Origin: Ariolimax columbianus
Taxonomy: Eukaryota; Mollusca; Gastropoda; Stylommatophora; Arionidae
DNA: 64,000 nt
Direction of reading: 5' to 3'
Assembly: GCA_036924085.1 (NCBI GenBank)
Contig: JAVGWX010000009.1
Coordinates: 60,787,512 to 60,851,511 of the forward strand
A program made the position numbers and the translations under genes. The notes beneath the pieces were generated by a model, which had not been told where the DNA came from, did not search any database, and saw nothing but the letters and a program-made list of their open reading frames with translations. Below are positions 10,560-21,149 of the stretch, one piece after another. Positions within the stretch are counted from its first letter, which is position 1, and every line of letters starts with the position of its first letter.

Positions 10560-10690
10560 AGCTACTTTTGACCAAGACATTATTATTTTTACAAGACATT
10601 ATCGAGACGACTGGATTTAGCACAGGATGCAGAATTTTTCCTCAGGGTTCACTCCCGAAGCCTTCCCCGTAAATAGATATTCCGCAATGC
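10560..10690 (-). mobile_element. SINE-B-related internal fragment
   Basis: The words acattatcgagacgactgga, cacaggatgcag, cgaagcctt and cccgtaaa follow the same order as 49180-49255 of the 730-bp element. Short and diverged. Confidence 0.5.
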
Positions 10691-10839
10691 TATCACCTAC
10701 AATTGCCATGGTTAGAAGACTCGTGATATTGCAACCCACACCATTCACACGAGCCGACTTCCGAGCTTGAAGAAACAGGGCTTTAGAAACTATATGCCAA
10801 ATACAGAGAAACCGGGGTAGTAACACATCTGTTCGCTGC

Positions 10840-11035
10840 CGCCACTCGTGCTTTACAGGGACGAAGGTTTGACGACTCAATAATGTTGTCTGTCCATCTC
10901 TTCATTGGACGTCCCCGCCCTCTCTTTCCTGATCCGGAACCATGCAGTATCGAATTTGTAATTCCGCTGGACCTCGTGACGTGGCCATACCAAGCAATCG
11001 TTCGCCTTTTTATAGATGGGAATAGACTCATATTC
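10840..11035 (-). mobile_element. RTE-like LINE C-terminal fragment
   Basis: The minus frame reads RRTIAWYGHVTRSSGITNSI, LHGSGSGKRGRGRPMKRW and TDNIIESSNLRP, the tail of the endonuclease-RT family also present at 53900-54440 and related to 15575-18643. Confidence 0.75.
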
Positions 11036-11047
11036 TACATTTGAGTA

Positions 11048-11335
11048 TTTAGGATCCGCAATCAAAAACCCTCAACGATTGATCACCGTCGGCTCTCCCT
11101 CTTCGGTCACTTTGTCCGTCTCCTCCAGGAAGTCCCAGCCCACGAGATGCTACGGCAGGCTGTAGGGAAGAGTCCGTGCTAATCCTGAAGACGTCCTCGG
11201 GGTCGCCCTCACAACACCTGGCTAAAACAGATTGCCACTTCCGCAACAAAACTGCAGGCCGCCTGGGACGCGGCCATCAGATGTGGTCATAGACATAGTC
11301 ATTCGACACGACGGGACCTGGTCGTCAAAGCGTAC
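11048..11335 (+). mobile_element. LINE C-terminal fragment (different family)
   Basis: Plus-strand frames read RRLSLFGHFVRLLQEVPAHE, then RRPRGRPHNTWLKQI and LQAAWDAAIRCG, the FGH...RGRP...TW tail that follows the RT domain in many LINEs. Stops and a frameshift are present. Confidence 0.6.
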
Positions 11336-11457
11336 AATAGAATCAAAAACTCTGGGGACTTTTTGATAGATATCAGCTCAAAAGTTTGCAATTGTCACCC
11401 GCAATCTAATACGTGATAGGACACCAGAAAGAAAAAGAAGATTCAACTGATTAGGGC

Positions 11458-11512
11458 ATGTGATCATCAGTGTTTGGTAGTGGGAGATTGAGAATGAACG
11501 AAGTCAAGCCAA
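11458..11512 (+). mobile_element. SINE-A 3' end fragment
   Basis: Contains gtgtttggtagtgggagatt followed by gagaatgaacgaag, the last 50 bp of SINE-A. The GAA tail is missing. Confidence 0.55.
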
Positions 11513-11514
11513 GC

Positions 11515-11804
11515 CATATGATTTCTCTGTGGCAACAAATGGGTGCGAGCATAGATTTTTAATAAATCCATTGTAAAAGAGATTTCTTTCAAAATGAAAT
11601 GTCCCGAAGAATATTGAAAATAGCATGGACAGAGAAGAAATCAAATAGAGAAATTTTGTAACAAATAGGTATAAGAAGAAAACTGGTTTTAAAATAACAT
11701 CATACGGAAGAAGTTCGGTTATTTCGGTCAAATGAAAAGACACAATGGATTGGAGAGGAAGATAGTGAAAGGAACGGTACTTTGGAAACGATACATGTCT
11801 TACA
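11515..11804. other. Intergenic stretch, nothing recognised
   Basis: Minus-strand short ORFs only, without recognisable domains. Confidence 0.4.
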
Positions 11805-11806
11805 TA

Positions 11807-12461
11807 CGAGTCGTGTTCAAATGAAACCGGATCTAACTGCACCAATTGAATATACGTACGATGCGCATGGTAACGTTCCTTCTGGGGTAAACGGCGAATA
11901 CCAAACGTCAAGTTTGCAAAATTGCATTATCCTCCGTAGTTTTCTCATAGTTGCATAGTTTCCTCGGCAGAACCCTGAAAACATGACGGGTGTGATATGG
12001 AATTTGTCCACAGTTGATCAGCGAAAGGGGGTTCGGTTTCTAAGAGCTGAAGGATGTCGAGCAGTTGACATTTATGGCAGAATGCAGGCAGTGTATGATG
12101 ACAAAAGTGTGTCGAAGATAACAGTGAAAACTGGACAACGATTTTAAAGAAGGACGTGAGTTAACGAAAAATCTTCCAACACCAGGTTAGGCGCATATTG
12201 TTGCGTCAGAGGATGTCATGAGCAAAACTGATGCAGCAATTTGGGTGGACCGTCGCCGGAGCTTACGTTCGCCATGCAGTGTAACTATACACCCGCCATA
12301 TTTTCAACGGTCTGCTGGGGAAACTATAAGTCGGAGGATATTAAAATTTTGCAAACTTGACGGTTAGTATGTGCTGTTTACACCTGAAGCGACGTCATCA
12401 TGCGCATCGCACGTATGTTCACTAAGTGCAGTTAGGTCCGGATTGATTTGAAAACGCTTCG
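11807..12461 (+). mobile_element. Internally deleted mariner-like element with very long terminal inverted repeats
   Basis: Flanked by TA (11805-11806 and 12462-12463). The left end cgag-cgtgttcaaat...ccggatctaactgcacc matches the reverse complement of the right end (cgaagcgttttcaaatcaat, ccggacctaactgcac). The similarity continues about 175-185 bp inwards on both sides, past gcaaaatt and the atgacgggtgtg/atggcgggtgt block where the transposase frame starts. Between the arms, about 290 bp read VRFLRAEGCRAVDIYGRMQA and VYDDKSVSKITV, a mariner helix-turn-helix, then break down. No catalytic domain remains. The left 370 bp of a related element are at 24962-25330. Confidence 0.8.
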
Positions 12462-12469
12462 TAGATACA

Positions 12470-12770
12470 GGTCTTCTTCAGACGTTTCACTGATCCGTAC
12501 AGTGTGTTGGCAATTGTCGGTAGAGTAGAGCCTGTAAAAATCTTTTCCTATGTCCAGAAATGTCTTCCACTCAATGAGTAGGTGTTTGTTTCATCAGGGT
12601 AAGAGCAATGTCTGCACAAGGGCAGGTGCAAGGAATTGATGTGGTTCAAGCGGTTATTGACTCTGGTGTGTCTTGTTCGGAACTGAAAGGTGAGACTTTT
12701 GATCTCTTCTATGTAGTGTATATGCCATAAGCATGGACAACTCTTGTCTTCTCTCATCTCTGTCTAAAGA
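12470..12770 (-). mobile_element. LINE C-terminal fragment
   Basis: The minus frame 12757-12548 reads FQFRTRHTRVNNRLNHINSL and LPLCRHCSYPDETNT, the LRTGH..LN.HL.RI....C..C...E.. tail placed after RNase H in I-like and related LINEs. Confidence 0.6.
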
Positions 12771-12854
12771 AAGTTTAATTAAATACTATATCGCCTTCCC
12801 TTCACCACCGTAGTGATTTCTTATAAGAGCAATAATTACTTCCCCTTAATACTC

Positions 12855-13322
12855 TTATCTAACTAATATTAACGTCTTTATACTGGTTAGACCCTGCAGT
12901 CTGTATAAAACCAGTTTCTTTTACATTCACTTGATCTAAACATATCGATGCGCATCCATTCTATTTTGAATGCATTAATTGACTCTGCCTCCACAATTTC
13001 CTATGGCAATACATTTCAAGCATGCATCCGACTACAGAAATATTTTCTGGTTTCTAGTCTGGTCCTTTCTTTAATTAATTTGTAGCTGTGCCCTCTTGTT
13101 CTTGAAGACAGCTGTGTTTTGAAGCAAAAAAAACCTGTTATAGGCCTATGTTATCCTTTTCGCTGATTATCTTATAAACCTGTATTAAGTCACAACGAAT
13201 TCTTATCTTTTCGATACACTGTTGGCCGACTTTTTTAGTCTTTTCTCCCAACTATAATTCTGAAATCCCACGATCAGTTTTGTATCTCTTTTGTTTCTGT
13301 AACCTTTCCAGCACGTTTATTT
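12855..13322 (-). mobile_element. CR1/jockey-like LINE, 3' fragment (diverged second copy)
   Basis: Follows 8500-8960 in order: gtctttatactggttagacc, ctgcagtctgtataaaacca, gatgcgcatcca, gcattaattgactctgcctc, cttataaacctgtattaagt, and a final tccagcacgttta. It has many substitutions and small indels, so it is older than the 8486 copy. Confidence 0.85.
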
Positions 13323-13324
13323 AC

Positions 13325-13560
13325 AATAGAAGTTTAGGTTATGGCGGCTCTTCTTATATCCCAAGGCGTACTGAAGAATATGGACATAGGCCATTTTAGC
13401 TGTAGTGTAATGGGATGCTTCTGAGTAGATGCAATGCTGTTCAGATTGTAGTATCGATTTCACCTCATTGGCCGGGCTGTTGTAATGCAATATATCACGA
13501 GTAGCGACGTGGATGAGAGATGAGGTCTTGGACAGTGTATTTCATTTGACCTTCACGAAA
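13325..13560 (+). repeat. Interspersed repeat family R1, copy b
   Basis: gttatggcggctcttcttat, then cattggccgggctgttgtaa and cttggacagtgtatttca, follow the order of 20100-20310. Confidence 0.5.
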
Positions 13561-13596
13561 GCGTCGGATTCCCTCAATTGGGGTGTGATGCCATTT

Positions 13597-13951
13597 GGCT
13601 TGGCTTCGTTCGTTCTCAATCTCCCGCTACCCAACCCTGAAATGACTGAAGTAGCAGAATGTAGTCCAGAGAACGGAATGCGTTGTGTCGTAGTTTACAG
13701 CTTGACTGCGATATTTGCACCTTTCGGTCCCACACATCCGACGTCATCAAGCATTTTTTGAGTACCAGGTTAACAATCGCTCTTCGATCCCTTCTCCTTA
13801 GCCAGTCTGCCTTACTGCAGCCTGTTATCCAAGAGGTTATCGTGGAGGTTTAGAAGGGTCTTGGCAGCTCTGGTTCGCTGGCTCTGACGCTAGCAGTCAG
13901 CTATGGGTCGCTGACCACTGCAGCTCATGCGCTGCTCAGCATCTTGATCCC
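13597..13951 (-). mobile_element. SINE-A, near full length
   Basis: This undisturbed copy runs from ttcgttctcaatctcccgct to ctcagcatcttgatccc and includes ggtttagaagggtcttggca. It shows the sequence to be continuous at the point where the 8296 copy is split. No GAA tail remains. An imperfect 45-bp direct repeat flanks it (13541-13585 and 13949-13995: ttcatttgacctt, ttggattccctcaa). Confidence 0.8.
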
Positions 13952-13995
13952 TTTCATTTGACCTTGTCGAAAGCCTTGGATTCCCTCAAAGAGGG

Positions 13996-14308
13996 TATGA
14001 AGGCTCTAGATGTTGAGATGCACTGTTCTTACGGCACTACTGTAATACTCTGTATTGTTTTTGTAAACTTTATCACGTGTCTTTCCTTGCCGTTTCCATT
14101 CTTTCTATGAAATGATACACAATGTGCAGGGATGTGCCTACATATAGTATAACGTGTACGTGAATTTGTACGATTAATCGTACATTGTACTTGTACATGT
14201 TTAAATAAGTGGATACAGTGGAATGACACTTATATTTCAGCTTGAAATAAGGCAGAGTCCATTAAAAATCATAGGACATTGTTTGAATGTTGTGTTCTCA
14301 TTTGAGGG
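13996..14308. other. Intergenic stretch, nothing recognised
   Basis: Contains tacatgta-like short alternations (tcgtacattgtacttgtaca near 14178), but no repeat match or coding motif. Confidence 0.4.
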
Positions 14309-14309
14309 A

Positions 14310-15400
14310 TGAGTGTCAAGTGAGAGAGAATGAAAGTGACAGAGAATGAGTGAGAGTGAATGAAAGTGAGAGAGAATGAACGTGAGAGGGAATGAAAGGG
14401 AGAGGGAATGAAAGGGAGAGGGAATGAAAGGGAGAGAATGCAAGTGAGAGGGAATGAAAGGGAGAGGGAATTAAAGTGAGAGGGAATGAAAGTGAGAGGG
14501 AATGAAAGGGAGAGGGAATGAAAGGGAGAGGGAATGAAAGGGAGAGGGAATGAAAGGGAGAGGGAATTAAAGTGAGAGGGAATGAAAGGGAGAGGGAATG
14601 AAAGGGAGAGGGAATGAAAGGGAGAGAATGCAAGTGAGAGGGAATGAAAGGGAGAGGGAATTAAAGTGAGAGGGAATGAAAGTGAGAGGGAATGAAAGGG
14701 AGAGGGAATGAAAGTGAGAGGGAATGAAAGGGAGAGGGAATGACAGGGAGAGAGAATGAAAGTGAGAGAATGAAAGTGAGAGAATGAAAGTGAGAGGGAA
14801 TGAAAGGGAGAGGGAATGAAAGGGAGAGGGAATGAAAGTGAGAGAATGAAAGTGAGAGGGAATGAAAGGGAGAGGGAATGAAAGGGAGAGAGAATGAAAG
14901 TGAGAGGAAATGGAAGGGAGAGGGAATGAAAGGGAGAGGGAATGAAAGTGAGAGAATGAAAGTGAGAGGGAATGAAAGTGAGAGGGAATGAAAGAGAGAG
15001 GGAATGAAAGGGAGAGGGAATGAAAGTGAGAGGGAATGAGTGAGAAGGAATGAAAATGACAGAGAATGAGTGAGAGGGAATGAAAGTGAGAGAGAATGAC
15101 AGTTAGAAGGAATGAAAGTGAGAGGGAATGAAAGGAAGAGAATGAAAGAGAGAGATAATGAAAGTGAGAGGGAATGAGTGAGAAGGAATGAAAATGACAG
15201 AGAATGAGTGACAGAGAATGAAAGTGAGAGGGAATGAAAATGACAGAGAATGCGTGACAGAGAATGAGTGGGAGGGAATGAAAGTGAGAAAGAATGACAG
15301 TTAGAAGGAATGAAAGTGAGAGAATGAAAGTGACAGAGAATGCAAGTGAGAGGGAATTAAAGTGAGAGGGAATGAAAGTGAGAGGAAATGGAATAAAATG
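14310..15400. repeat. GAGAGGGAATGAAAGG minisatellite, 16-bp unit with 14-bp variants
   Basis: Head-to-tail purine-rich units gagagggaatgaaagg alternate with gagagggaatgaaagt and shorter gagaatgaaagt forms. Higher-order blocks recur, for instance around 14425-14480 and 14620-14670. One strand is almost pure purine, which favours triplex or H-DNA-like structure. The Ser/His/Phe/Pro-rich minus-strand ORFs are artefacts. The edge after 15400 decays into A-rich sequence with the same words. Confidence 0.95.
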
Positions 15401-15581
15401 AAGAATGATAGAATTAACGTTAGACAAAATTATAGTGAGAGAGAATTAAGGAAGAAGAGTGTAAATGAAAGGAAAGAAGAATTAAAATGGGAGCGAATGA
15501 AAGTAAAAAAAAATGTAACAAACGAATGTGAGAATAAAAATGAAAGAGGACGAAAGTACATGCGGACCCTTTTGTAACAGA

Positions 15582-15959
15582 GTTTCAAACGTGAGAGGTT
15601 ATAGGTTACTGGAGTTTGCCGAATACAATCATGTCGTTCTTGCGAGTACGCTGAGGAACCATAAAATGTCTAGAAAAACCACATGGCACTCACCCAGTGG
15701 GAAATATCATAATCAGATAGACTACATAATGGTACAAACCAGATTTATCTCCAACGTCAATAAGGCCCAAACAAGAAGTTTTTCAGGGGCGGACATCGGC
15801 AGTGACCATGATCTGCTTATGCTTACATTTCGTCTCAGCCTAAAGGACATAGCCAGACCACAACCACCAAGGGTAAGGTATGACCTTGATAGACTGAAAG
15901 ATCCACTAACCGTGGAAGTGTTTCATGACCTAACAGCACTGACTCAGATACAGAATGAT
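15582..15959 (+). pseudogene. LINE endonuclease (EEP), C-terminal half
   Basis: The frame reads RLLEFAEYNHVVLASTLRNH, KTTWHSPSGKYHNQIDYIM and SFSGADIGSDHDLLM. The QIDYI and SDHDL blocks are the C-terminal active-site motifs of apurinic-like LINE endonucleases, which nick target DNA. The N-terminal catalytic Asn/Glu half is absent. The frame ends at a stop near 15978 and the homology shifts frame. Confidence 0.8.
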
Positions 15960-16572
15960 AGGATGTACAGTCTATGTTAGAAGACTTCAGCACTATACTC
16001 AAGGATACGGCCGAGAAAATACTGAGAAGGTACAAACGGAGGTCTAAAGTCTGGGTCTCGGAAAATATATTACTACTATGGGACACTAGGAGATCTCTCG
16101 AAAATGAGAAAACCACAACAGCCGGAGCGGGAAAATACAGAGCTATAAACAAGATCATAAGAAAGGATTTGGCAAGAGCAAAGTAGAAGTGGATAATAGA
16201 TCAGTGCACAAAAATTCAAGACTGCATTGTCAAGAACAACGGTAGAACTAGTTAGAAACCTGACAAAGAAGTTCACGTCCACAATACGAACAATTCAAGA
16301 TGAGGCAGGATGTCCTGCAGAGATGGACGGAATATTACTCCCAGTTGTACAATATGAAGTCCCCTATGGATCCTAGAGATGTAACCCGAGCAGACCAACA
16401 AGAAGAGGAAGATAACCTAAGCATAATGCGTGAAGAAGTTGAGGTGACGGTTAGATCTCTTAAGACGGGTAAAGCGGCCGCAGTGGATAATATACCAGAC
16501 GAACTATTAATTTTTTGAGAGACAGTGGTGATAGATTATCTAACAACAATCTGTAACATGATATGGCAGGCG

Positions 16573-17714
16573 GGAGAATGGCCCCCAAGCTTGACAAAAT
16601 CATTGATCATAGTGATAGGAGAATGGCCCACAAGCTTGACACAATCATTGATCATAGAGATAGGAGAGTGGCCCACACAAAATCATTGATCATAGAGATA
16701 GGAGAATGGCCCACAAGCTGGACAAAATCATTGATCATAGTGATAGGAGAATGGCCCACAAGCTTGACACAATCATTGATCATAGAGATAGGAGAGTGGC
16801 CCACACAAAATCATTGATCATAGAGATAGGAGAATGGCCCACAAGCTGGACAAAATCATTGATCATAGTGATAGGAGAATGGCCCACAAGCTGGACAAAA
16901 TCATTGATCAAAGTGATAGGAGAGTGGCCCACACAAAATCATTGATCATAGAGATAGGAGAATGGCCCACAAGCTGGACAAAATCATTGATCATAGAGAT
17001 AGGAGAGTGGCCCACACAAAATCATTGATCATAGAGATAGGAGAATGGCCCACAAGCTGGACAAAATCATTGATCATGGTGATAGGAGAATGGCCCACAA
17101 GCTGGACAAAATCATTGATCATGGTGATAGGAGAATGGCCCACAAGCTGGACAAAATCATTGATCAAAGTGATAGGAGAATGGTCCACAAGCTGGACAAA
17201 ATCATTGATCATAGTGATAGGAGAATGGCCCACAAGCTGGACAAAATCATTGATCATGGTGATAGGAGAATGGCCCACAAGCTGGACAAAATCATTGATC
17301 ATGGTGATAGGAGAATGGCCCACAAGCTGGACAAAATCATTGATCAAAGTGATAGGAGAATGGTCCACAAGCTGGACAAAATCATTGATCATAGTGATAG
17401 GAGAATGGCCCACAAGCTGGACAAAATCATTGATCATGGTGATAGGAGAATGGCCCACAAGCTGGACAAAATCATTGATCATAGTGATAGGAGAATGGCC
17501 CACAAGCTGGACAAAATCATTGATCATAGTGATAGGAGAATGGCCCACAAGCTGGACAAAATCATTGATCATAGTGATAGGAGAATGGCCCACAAGCTGG
17601 ACAAAATCATTGATCATAGTGATAGGAGAATGGCCCACAAGCTGGACAAAATCATTGATCATAGTGATAGGAGAATGGCCCACAAGCTGGACAAAATCAT
17701 TGATCATAGTGATA
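16573..17714. repeat. 45-bp/38-bp satellite derived from the RT coding sequence
   Basis: 22 units of 45 bp plus 4 units of 38 bp (7-bp deletion) account for the length exactly (1142 bp). Translated in the RT frame, one unit is GEWPTSWTKSLIIVI, the block before LKKGNLQQCQNYRTVSLIS in related RTs, where it occurs once. The short units start at 16663, 16791, 16919 and 17002, so a 128-bp higher-order block (45+45+38) appears three times in the first part. In the second part a 180-bp block of four 45-bp units repeats (tggtcc variants at 17174 and 17354). Stop-free frames arise on both strands. Confidence 0.95.
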
Positions 17715-18559
17715 TTAAAGAAGGGTAATCTCCAACAGTGTCAGAACTACAGAACCGTCAGTTTGATTAGCCACGCCAGTAAAGTTATGATCAAAGTCAT
17801 CGTTAACAGACTGCAGCCACGAGCAGATGAAGTTGTTGCGGAAGAACAAACGGGTTTCAGAGCTGGTCGAAGCACGATAGAAAAAAATTGTTAACCTGCG
17901 GTCGATTAGTGAAAAATACACTCAGCACAAACAGAAAGTGTACCAGGTCTTGTTTGACTTTAAAAATGCTATTGATATGATGGGAGATGAGGCCCTATGG
18001 GAAACTCTGAGCAAGTGCAAAATAGGATACGGCTCACCCACGTCATTGAGAAACTATACTTCGGTGCCAACAGTGCAGTTTACCTCAACGGGACCACAGG
18101 TGAGTGGTTCCGCGCGACAGTTGGCGTGCATCAGGGATGTCTCCTCTCTCCGACACTTTTCAATGTTTTTCTAGAACGCATTATATCAGAAGCATTAGAT
18201 GAACACATAGGCACGATCAGTATAGGTGGACGCATACTCACGAACCTCCGGTTTGCCGACATTGTCGGTCTGGCTGGAACAGAACCTGAACTTGCAAGGT
18301 TAATCGCAAACCTAAACAATGCTGCCAAAGAATTTGGGATGGAAATCATTAAGATCATGGTCAACGCCCCGGAGGGTATTTTAAACACGATTATGGTCAA
18401 AGGTGAACCTCTGGAAAGTGTTACGTGGTTCAAATATCTGGGAGTAGATATGAATGCGGAGGAGTCTAGAGCGAGGATCTACTCAAGAACAGTAATGGCC
18501 ATGGTCGCCTTGACCAGACTGCGAATAATCTGGAGAGACAAGAACATAAGCTTTAAATA
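17715..18559 (+). pseudogene. LINE reverse transcriptase, degenerate
   Basis: Frames read KKGNLQQCQNYRTVSLISHA and EEQTGFRAGRSTIE, then after stops and a frameshift IEKLYFGANSAVYLNGTTGE, GVHQGCLLSPTLFNVFLERI and ILTNLRFADIVGLAGTEPEL. The catalytic box is FADI where active enzymes have F/YADD, so the second catalytic Asp is lost. The tail has WFKYLGVDMNAEESRARIYS and ALTRLRIIWRDKNISFK. It is a dead copy. Confidence 0.85.
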
Positions 18560-18654
18560 AAACTGCAATAACGGTGCCTCAAAGACCTTCTAGGTTACGT
18601 ACTGATGATGATGTTGATGATGATGATGATGATGATGATGATTAAAAAAAACGA

Positions 18655-18725
18655 GAGCTAGTACACAAGTCTCTAGCACTTCATCCTCGACAGCAGGGAC
18701 TTCTGTGGGATTTAATTGTCCTGTT
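18655..18725 (+). repeat. Interspersed repeat family R2, fragment
   Basis: The word ctagcacttcatcctcgaca with gcaggga...tgtgggatt matches 39065-39105 (ctaacacttcatcccagaca, gcagtg...acgggatta) and, more weakly, 24040 and 24296. Confidence 0.45.
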
Positions 18726-18729
18726 CTCG

Positions 18730-19990
18730 TCATCATTATTTACTTTGCATCTTCAGTAATTCTGGAACCGATGAAATGTCAGAACAACGTACATCTCTCT
18801 ATGTTTTTCACTCTTTGTCTCTTTTTCTATGTCTCTCTCGTCGTGTTCTTCTTCTCTTCCTCTCTACTTTGATCATCTAGTGCCTCTGTACTCTCAATAT
18901 TCAAACTACCAACTAACGCGTGAAATAATTAAACTGTCAGGGCGATCTAGAACGTCCCAATGCTCATTGTCAACTACTAGTAAGGGACACCAAAACAACA
19001 TAGACAAGTAAAGCTCATGAACAACAACACGACCTGACAAACTATCAACTGCAACGACTCAACAAACAACTATTGATTATATTAGAAATTATCTCAAGGA
19101 AAATATTGTCAGAATATAAACTTTTTCAACTCGCTGTTTTTATTCGTGGATTTATATATATATTTTTTTAATATTCAGTTTCATAGCATGCAGTGCTCCG
19201 CGATGACGTGTTACAGACTTTTATATAAGTGGTATCGGTTGATATGAGATGGATTTGACCCGTTCCCTTTCTCGCTTGTTTGTTTCACACATCACAAAGA
19301 GGCACATGTAGTCAATGATGTTAATAATGAAGTACTAGAGACTTCATTGTTCGAGACAGCAGCTTTTTTTAAAAACCATTTCATTTTCGGTCCCACATGT
19401 CTTCCCTAATAACCAATCAAGTATAAATGTACAGTTGGTTTAGTTAGAACGTGTCGTTACCAAGAAACAAACAGCGCACCTTCGCACCAGAAAGTAACAG
19501 CCCTAGTAGTGTTATATGGGCTTTATATACATGTTATGTGGTCTAATAATGTTGTAGTTTTGTGTCCTAGTACTTTTTCATATCTTCATGGGAGCCAACC
19601 ATATATTTATCTACTACATATCTCATTGCACAATGATTCCCTTGTAACAGTTAGTTCAAGGCTTTTAAGATCTCATTCATTATTTTTGTGATGCTATTTG
19701 TAGAAAAAAAATTTAAAAGCGAGATATGATATGTTAGACATTTCTTTACATATTATACATAAACTCGGGGAAAAGTGAAATAGGAATATTGTTTTGGTCA
19801 TTTAATTCCCAATTATTATATACTATGTAAGGTTAAATACAAATGCTTTGATATTTATTGTAAGACGTAGAAAGGGACACAACCAAATATATTATTTAAA
19901 AATATATAACAATAACTATTTCCTTTGAAACATCGCGAAAACACAATTAGCCTGAGAGGTTTCAATGGCGAAGTTCTTTCGCATCCGGAG
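18730..19990. other. Intergenic stretch, nothing recognised
   Basis: 1.26 kb of AT-rich sequence with only short ORFs and no repeat match found by eye. Confidence 0.4.
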
Positions 19991-19996
19991 TTCATG

Positions 19997-20040
19997 GTAG
20001 TTGTTGTTGTTGTTGTTGTTGTTGTGGTTGTTGTTGTTGC
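19997..20040. repeat. (TTG)n microsatellite
   Basis: Runs of ttg from 19999 with one tgg interruption. It directly precedes an R1 copy. Confidence 0.9.
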
Positions 20041-20044
20041 ATGC

Positions 20045-20410
20045 CCACAATGAGTAGGTTTACTTTTTTTGTGCGCCCTAAAAAAGACGTTAAGTGGTGG
20101 GTTGTCATAGTTTTCCTCACATCCCGAGAGTGCTGATGAAGGTAGACCAGGGTCCTCCAGGCGGTTATGCTATGCTTGGCTCCGTTTGCGTGTCGCTCAC
20201 CACCACAGAGATCATGTCGAACCTCGCCATATTAGCAAGACTGTTGTTCTCGACAACAGCATGTTTCCAGGACGACCAACGAGGAGGTTCAGGTGAGGGT
20301 CTTGGCCAGTATATTTCTCCTGACCCTGGCTAACATTTTCTTATCAGTGTGTTTTGCATGACCAGGCGTTAGCCTCATCGTCCGGGCCTTCATGGTTACT
20401 GGTCAACACA
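20045..20410 (+). repeat. Interspersed repeat family R1, copy c (best preserved)
   Basis: Runs from gcccacaatgagtaggttta through gcgtgtcgctcaccaccaca and gtcttggccagtatatttct to cacagatcgtaag. It was used here as reference for the family. Confidence 0.6.
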
Positions 20411-20689
20411 GATCGTAAGCTTAGCTAATTGTTTAAGTATTTATGTCTGGTATGCATATGCTCATTTCTACTTCCATTGTGCATTACTTGTTCGTTTGTG
20501 TATTGTGGAGTTCTCCTTGTGAAGTATTTTTGGTTGCGGCATAGGTTTCGCTAATGTTTTAGTTTCAGCGCGGTATCAAGGTAAAGCAGAGGAAAGGCCG
20601 CCGTCCATCGTAGACGATGATGGCATAATTTATTTTGCTAGCGCTATTTTTAGTAAGGATTAAATGCGCTACTTTTTTTCCTCCATCTC

Positions 20690-20875
20690 TCGTCTCGAGC
20701 CGCACGACCCCAGTAGCAAGTCAAAGACAAGACGACTAGGGCGCGACTATGAGATGCAGGAGACTCCGCATCGAGCACCCGTGAAAAAGACAGACAGAGT
20801 CCGAACTCGAACCCCCACCACCTGATCACGAGGCCGACGGCTGAACTACCTCGCCACAGAATCCGGTATCTGAAC
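20690..20875 (-). mobile_element. tRNA-like SINE (SINE-C)
   Basis: On the minus strand the head reads ggtagttcagccgtcggcct (A-box-like), then 20-30 bp later gggggttcgagttc (B-box-like), at the spacing of a tRNA gene. The same head is found at 56050-56145 (-). A cloverleaf is not preserved, so I call a SINE and not a tRNA. Confidence 0.6.
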
Positions 20876-20914
20876 CATACTTACTAATGTTTGTTTTTTT
20901 AAATTTCATTTAAA

Positions 20915-21110
20915 TCCACAGTACCACTGCAGCTCCGCTTTACTTTTATATTTCATTTTTATCCCACACTACCACTACAGCTTCGCTTTACTTTTATATA
21001 TGGCACTGCACCATTCACATTCTATAAGAAGCGAAGGGTCACATCCGTCCCTGGCACACTTGCAGGAAGTCTGAAGCAAGGCACTAACGTGCGCTTTTGT
21101 TGTGGTAATT
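20915..21110. repeat. SINE-C body-like repeat
   Basis: The words ctaccactacag, gcact...gtgcgctttt and tgttgtggtaattgttgtt recur in order at 55770-55860 and loosely at 59460-59540. A CACTACCACTACAGC-TTCGCTTTACTTTTATAT block is duplicated in tandem (near 20920 and 20970). Confidence 0.45.
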
Positions 21111-21149
21111 GTTGTTAGGTATTGCTTTCTATATTAGGGCGAGACAAGC

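Larger units (their letters stand above)
15575..18643 (+). mobile_element. RTE-like LINE with an internal 45-bp satellite expansion
   Basis: The order is endonuclease C-terminal half (15582-15959), linker with frameshifts (15960-16565), a 26-unit tandem array (16573-17714), RT domain (17715-18559), and a 3' end with (GAT)n at 18603-18642. The 5' end is missing or lost next to the 14310 minisatellite. The coding part is broken by stops and frameshifts. Related 3' pieces are at 10840-11035 (-) and 53900-54440 (+). Confidence 0.85.

Noticed and set aside
14237..15427. Long Ser/His/Pro/Phe-rich ORFs
   Set aside because: Translation of the GAGAGGGAATGAAAGG minisatellite. The protein is purely periodic.
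16563..17894. ORFs of up to 310 codons with 15-residue repeats
   Set aside because: The frame is the expanded RT segment and its shadows on both strands. It derives from a dead LINE and is not a host repeat protein.
20770..20875. A tRNA gene on the minus strand
   Set aside because: Good A and B boxes but no acceptor-stem pairing, and a second copy of the same head occurs at 56050-56145.
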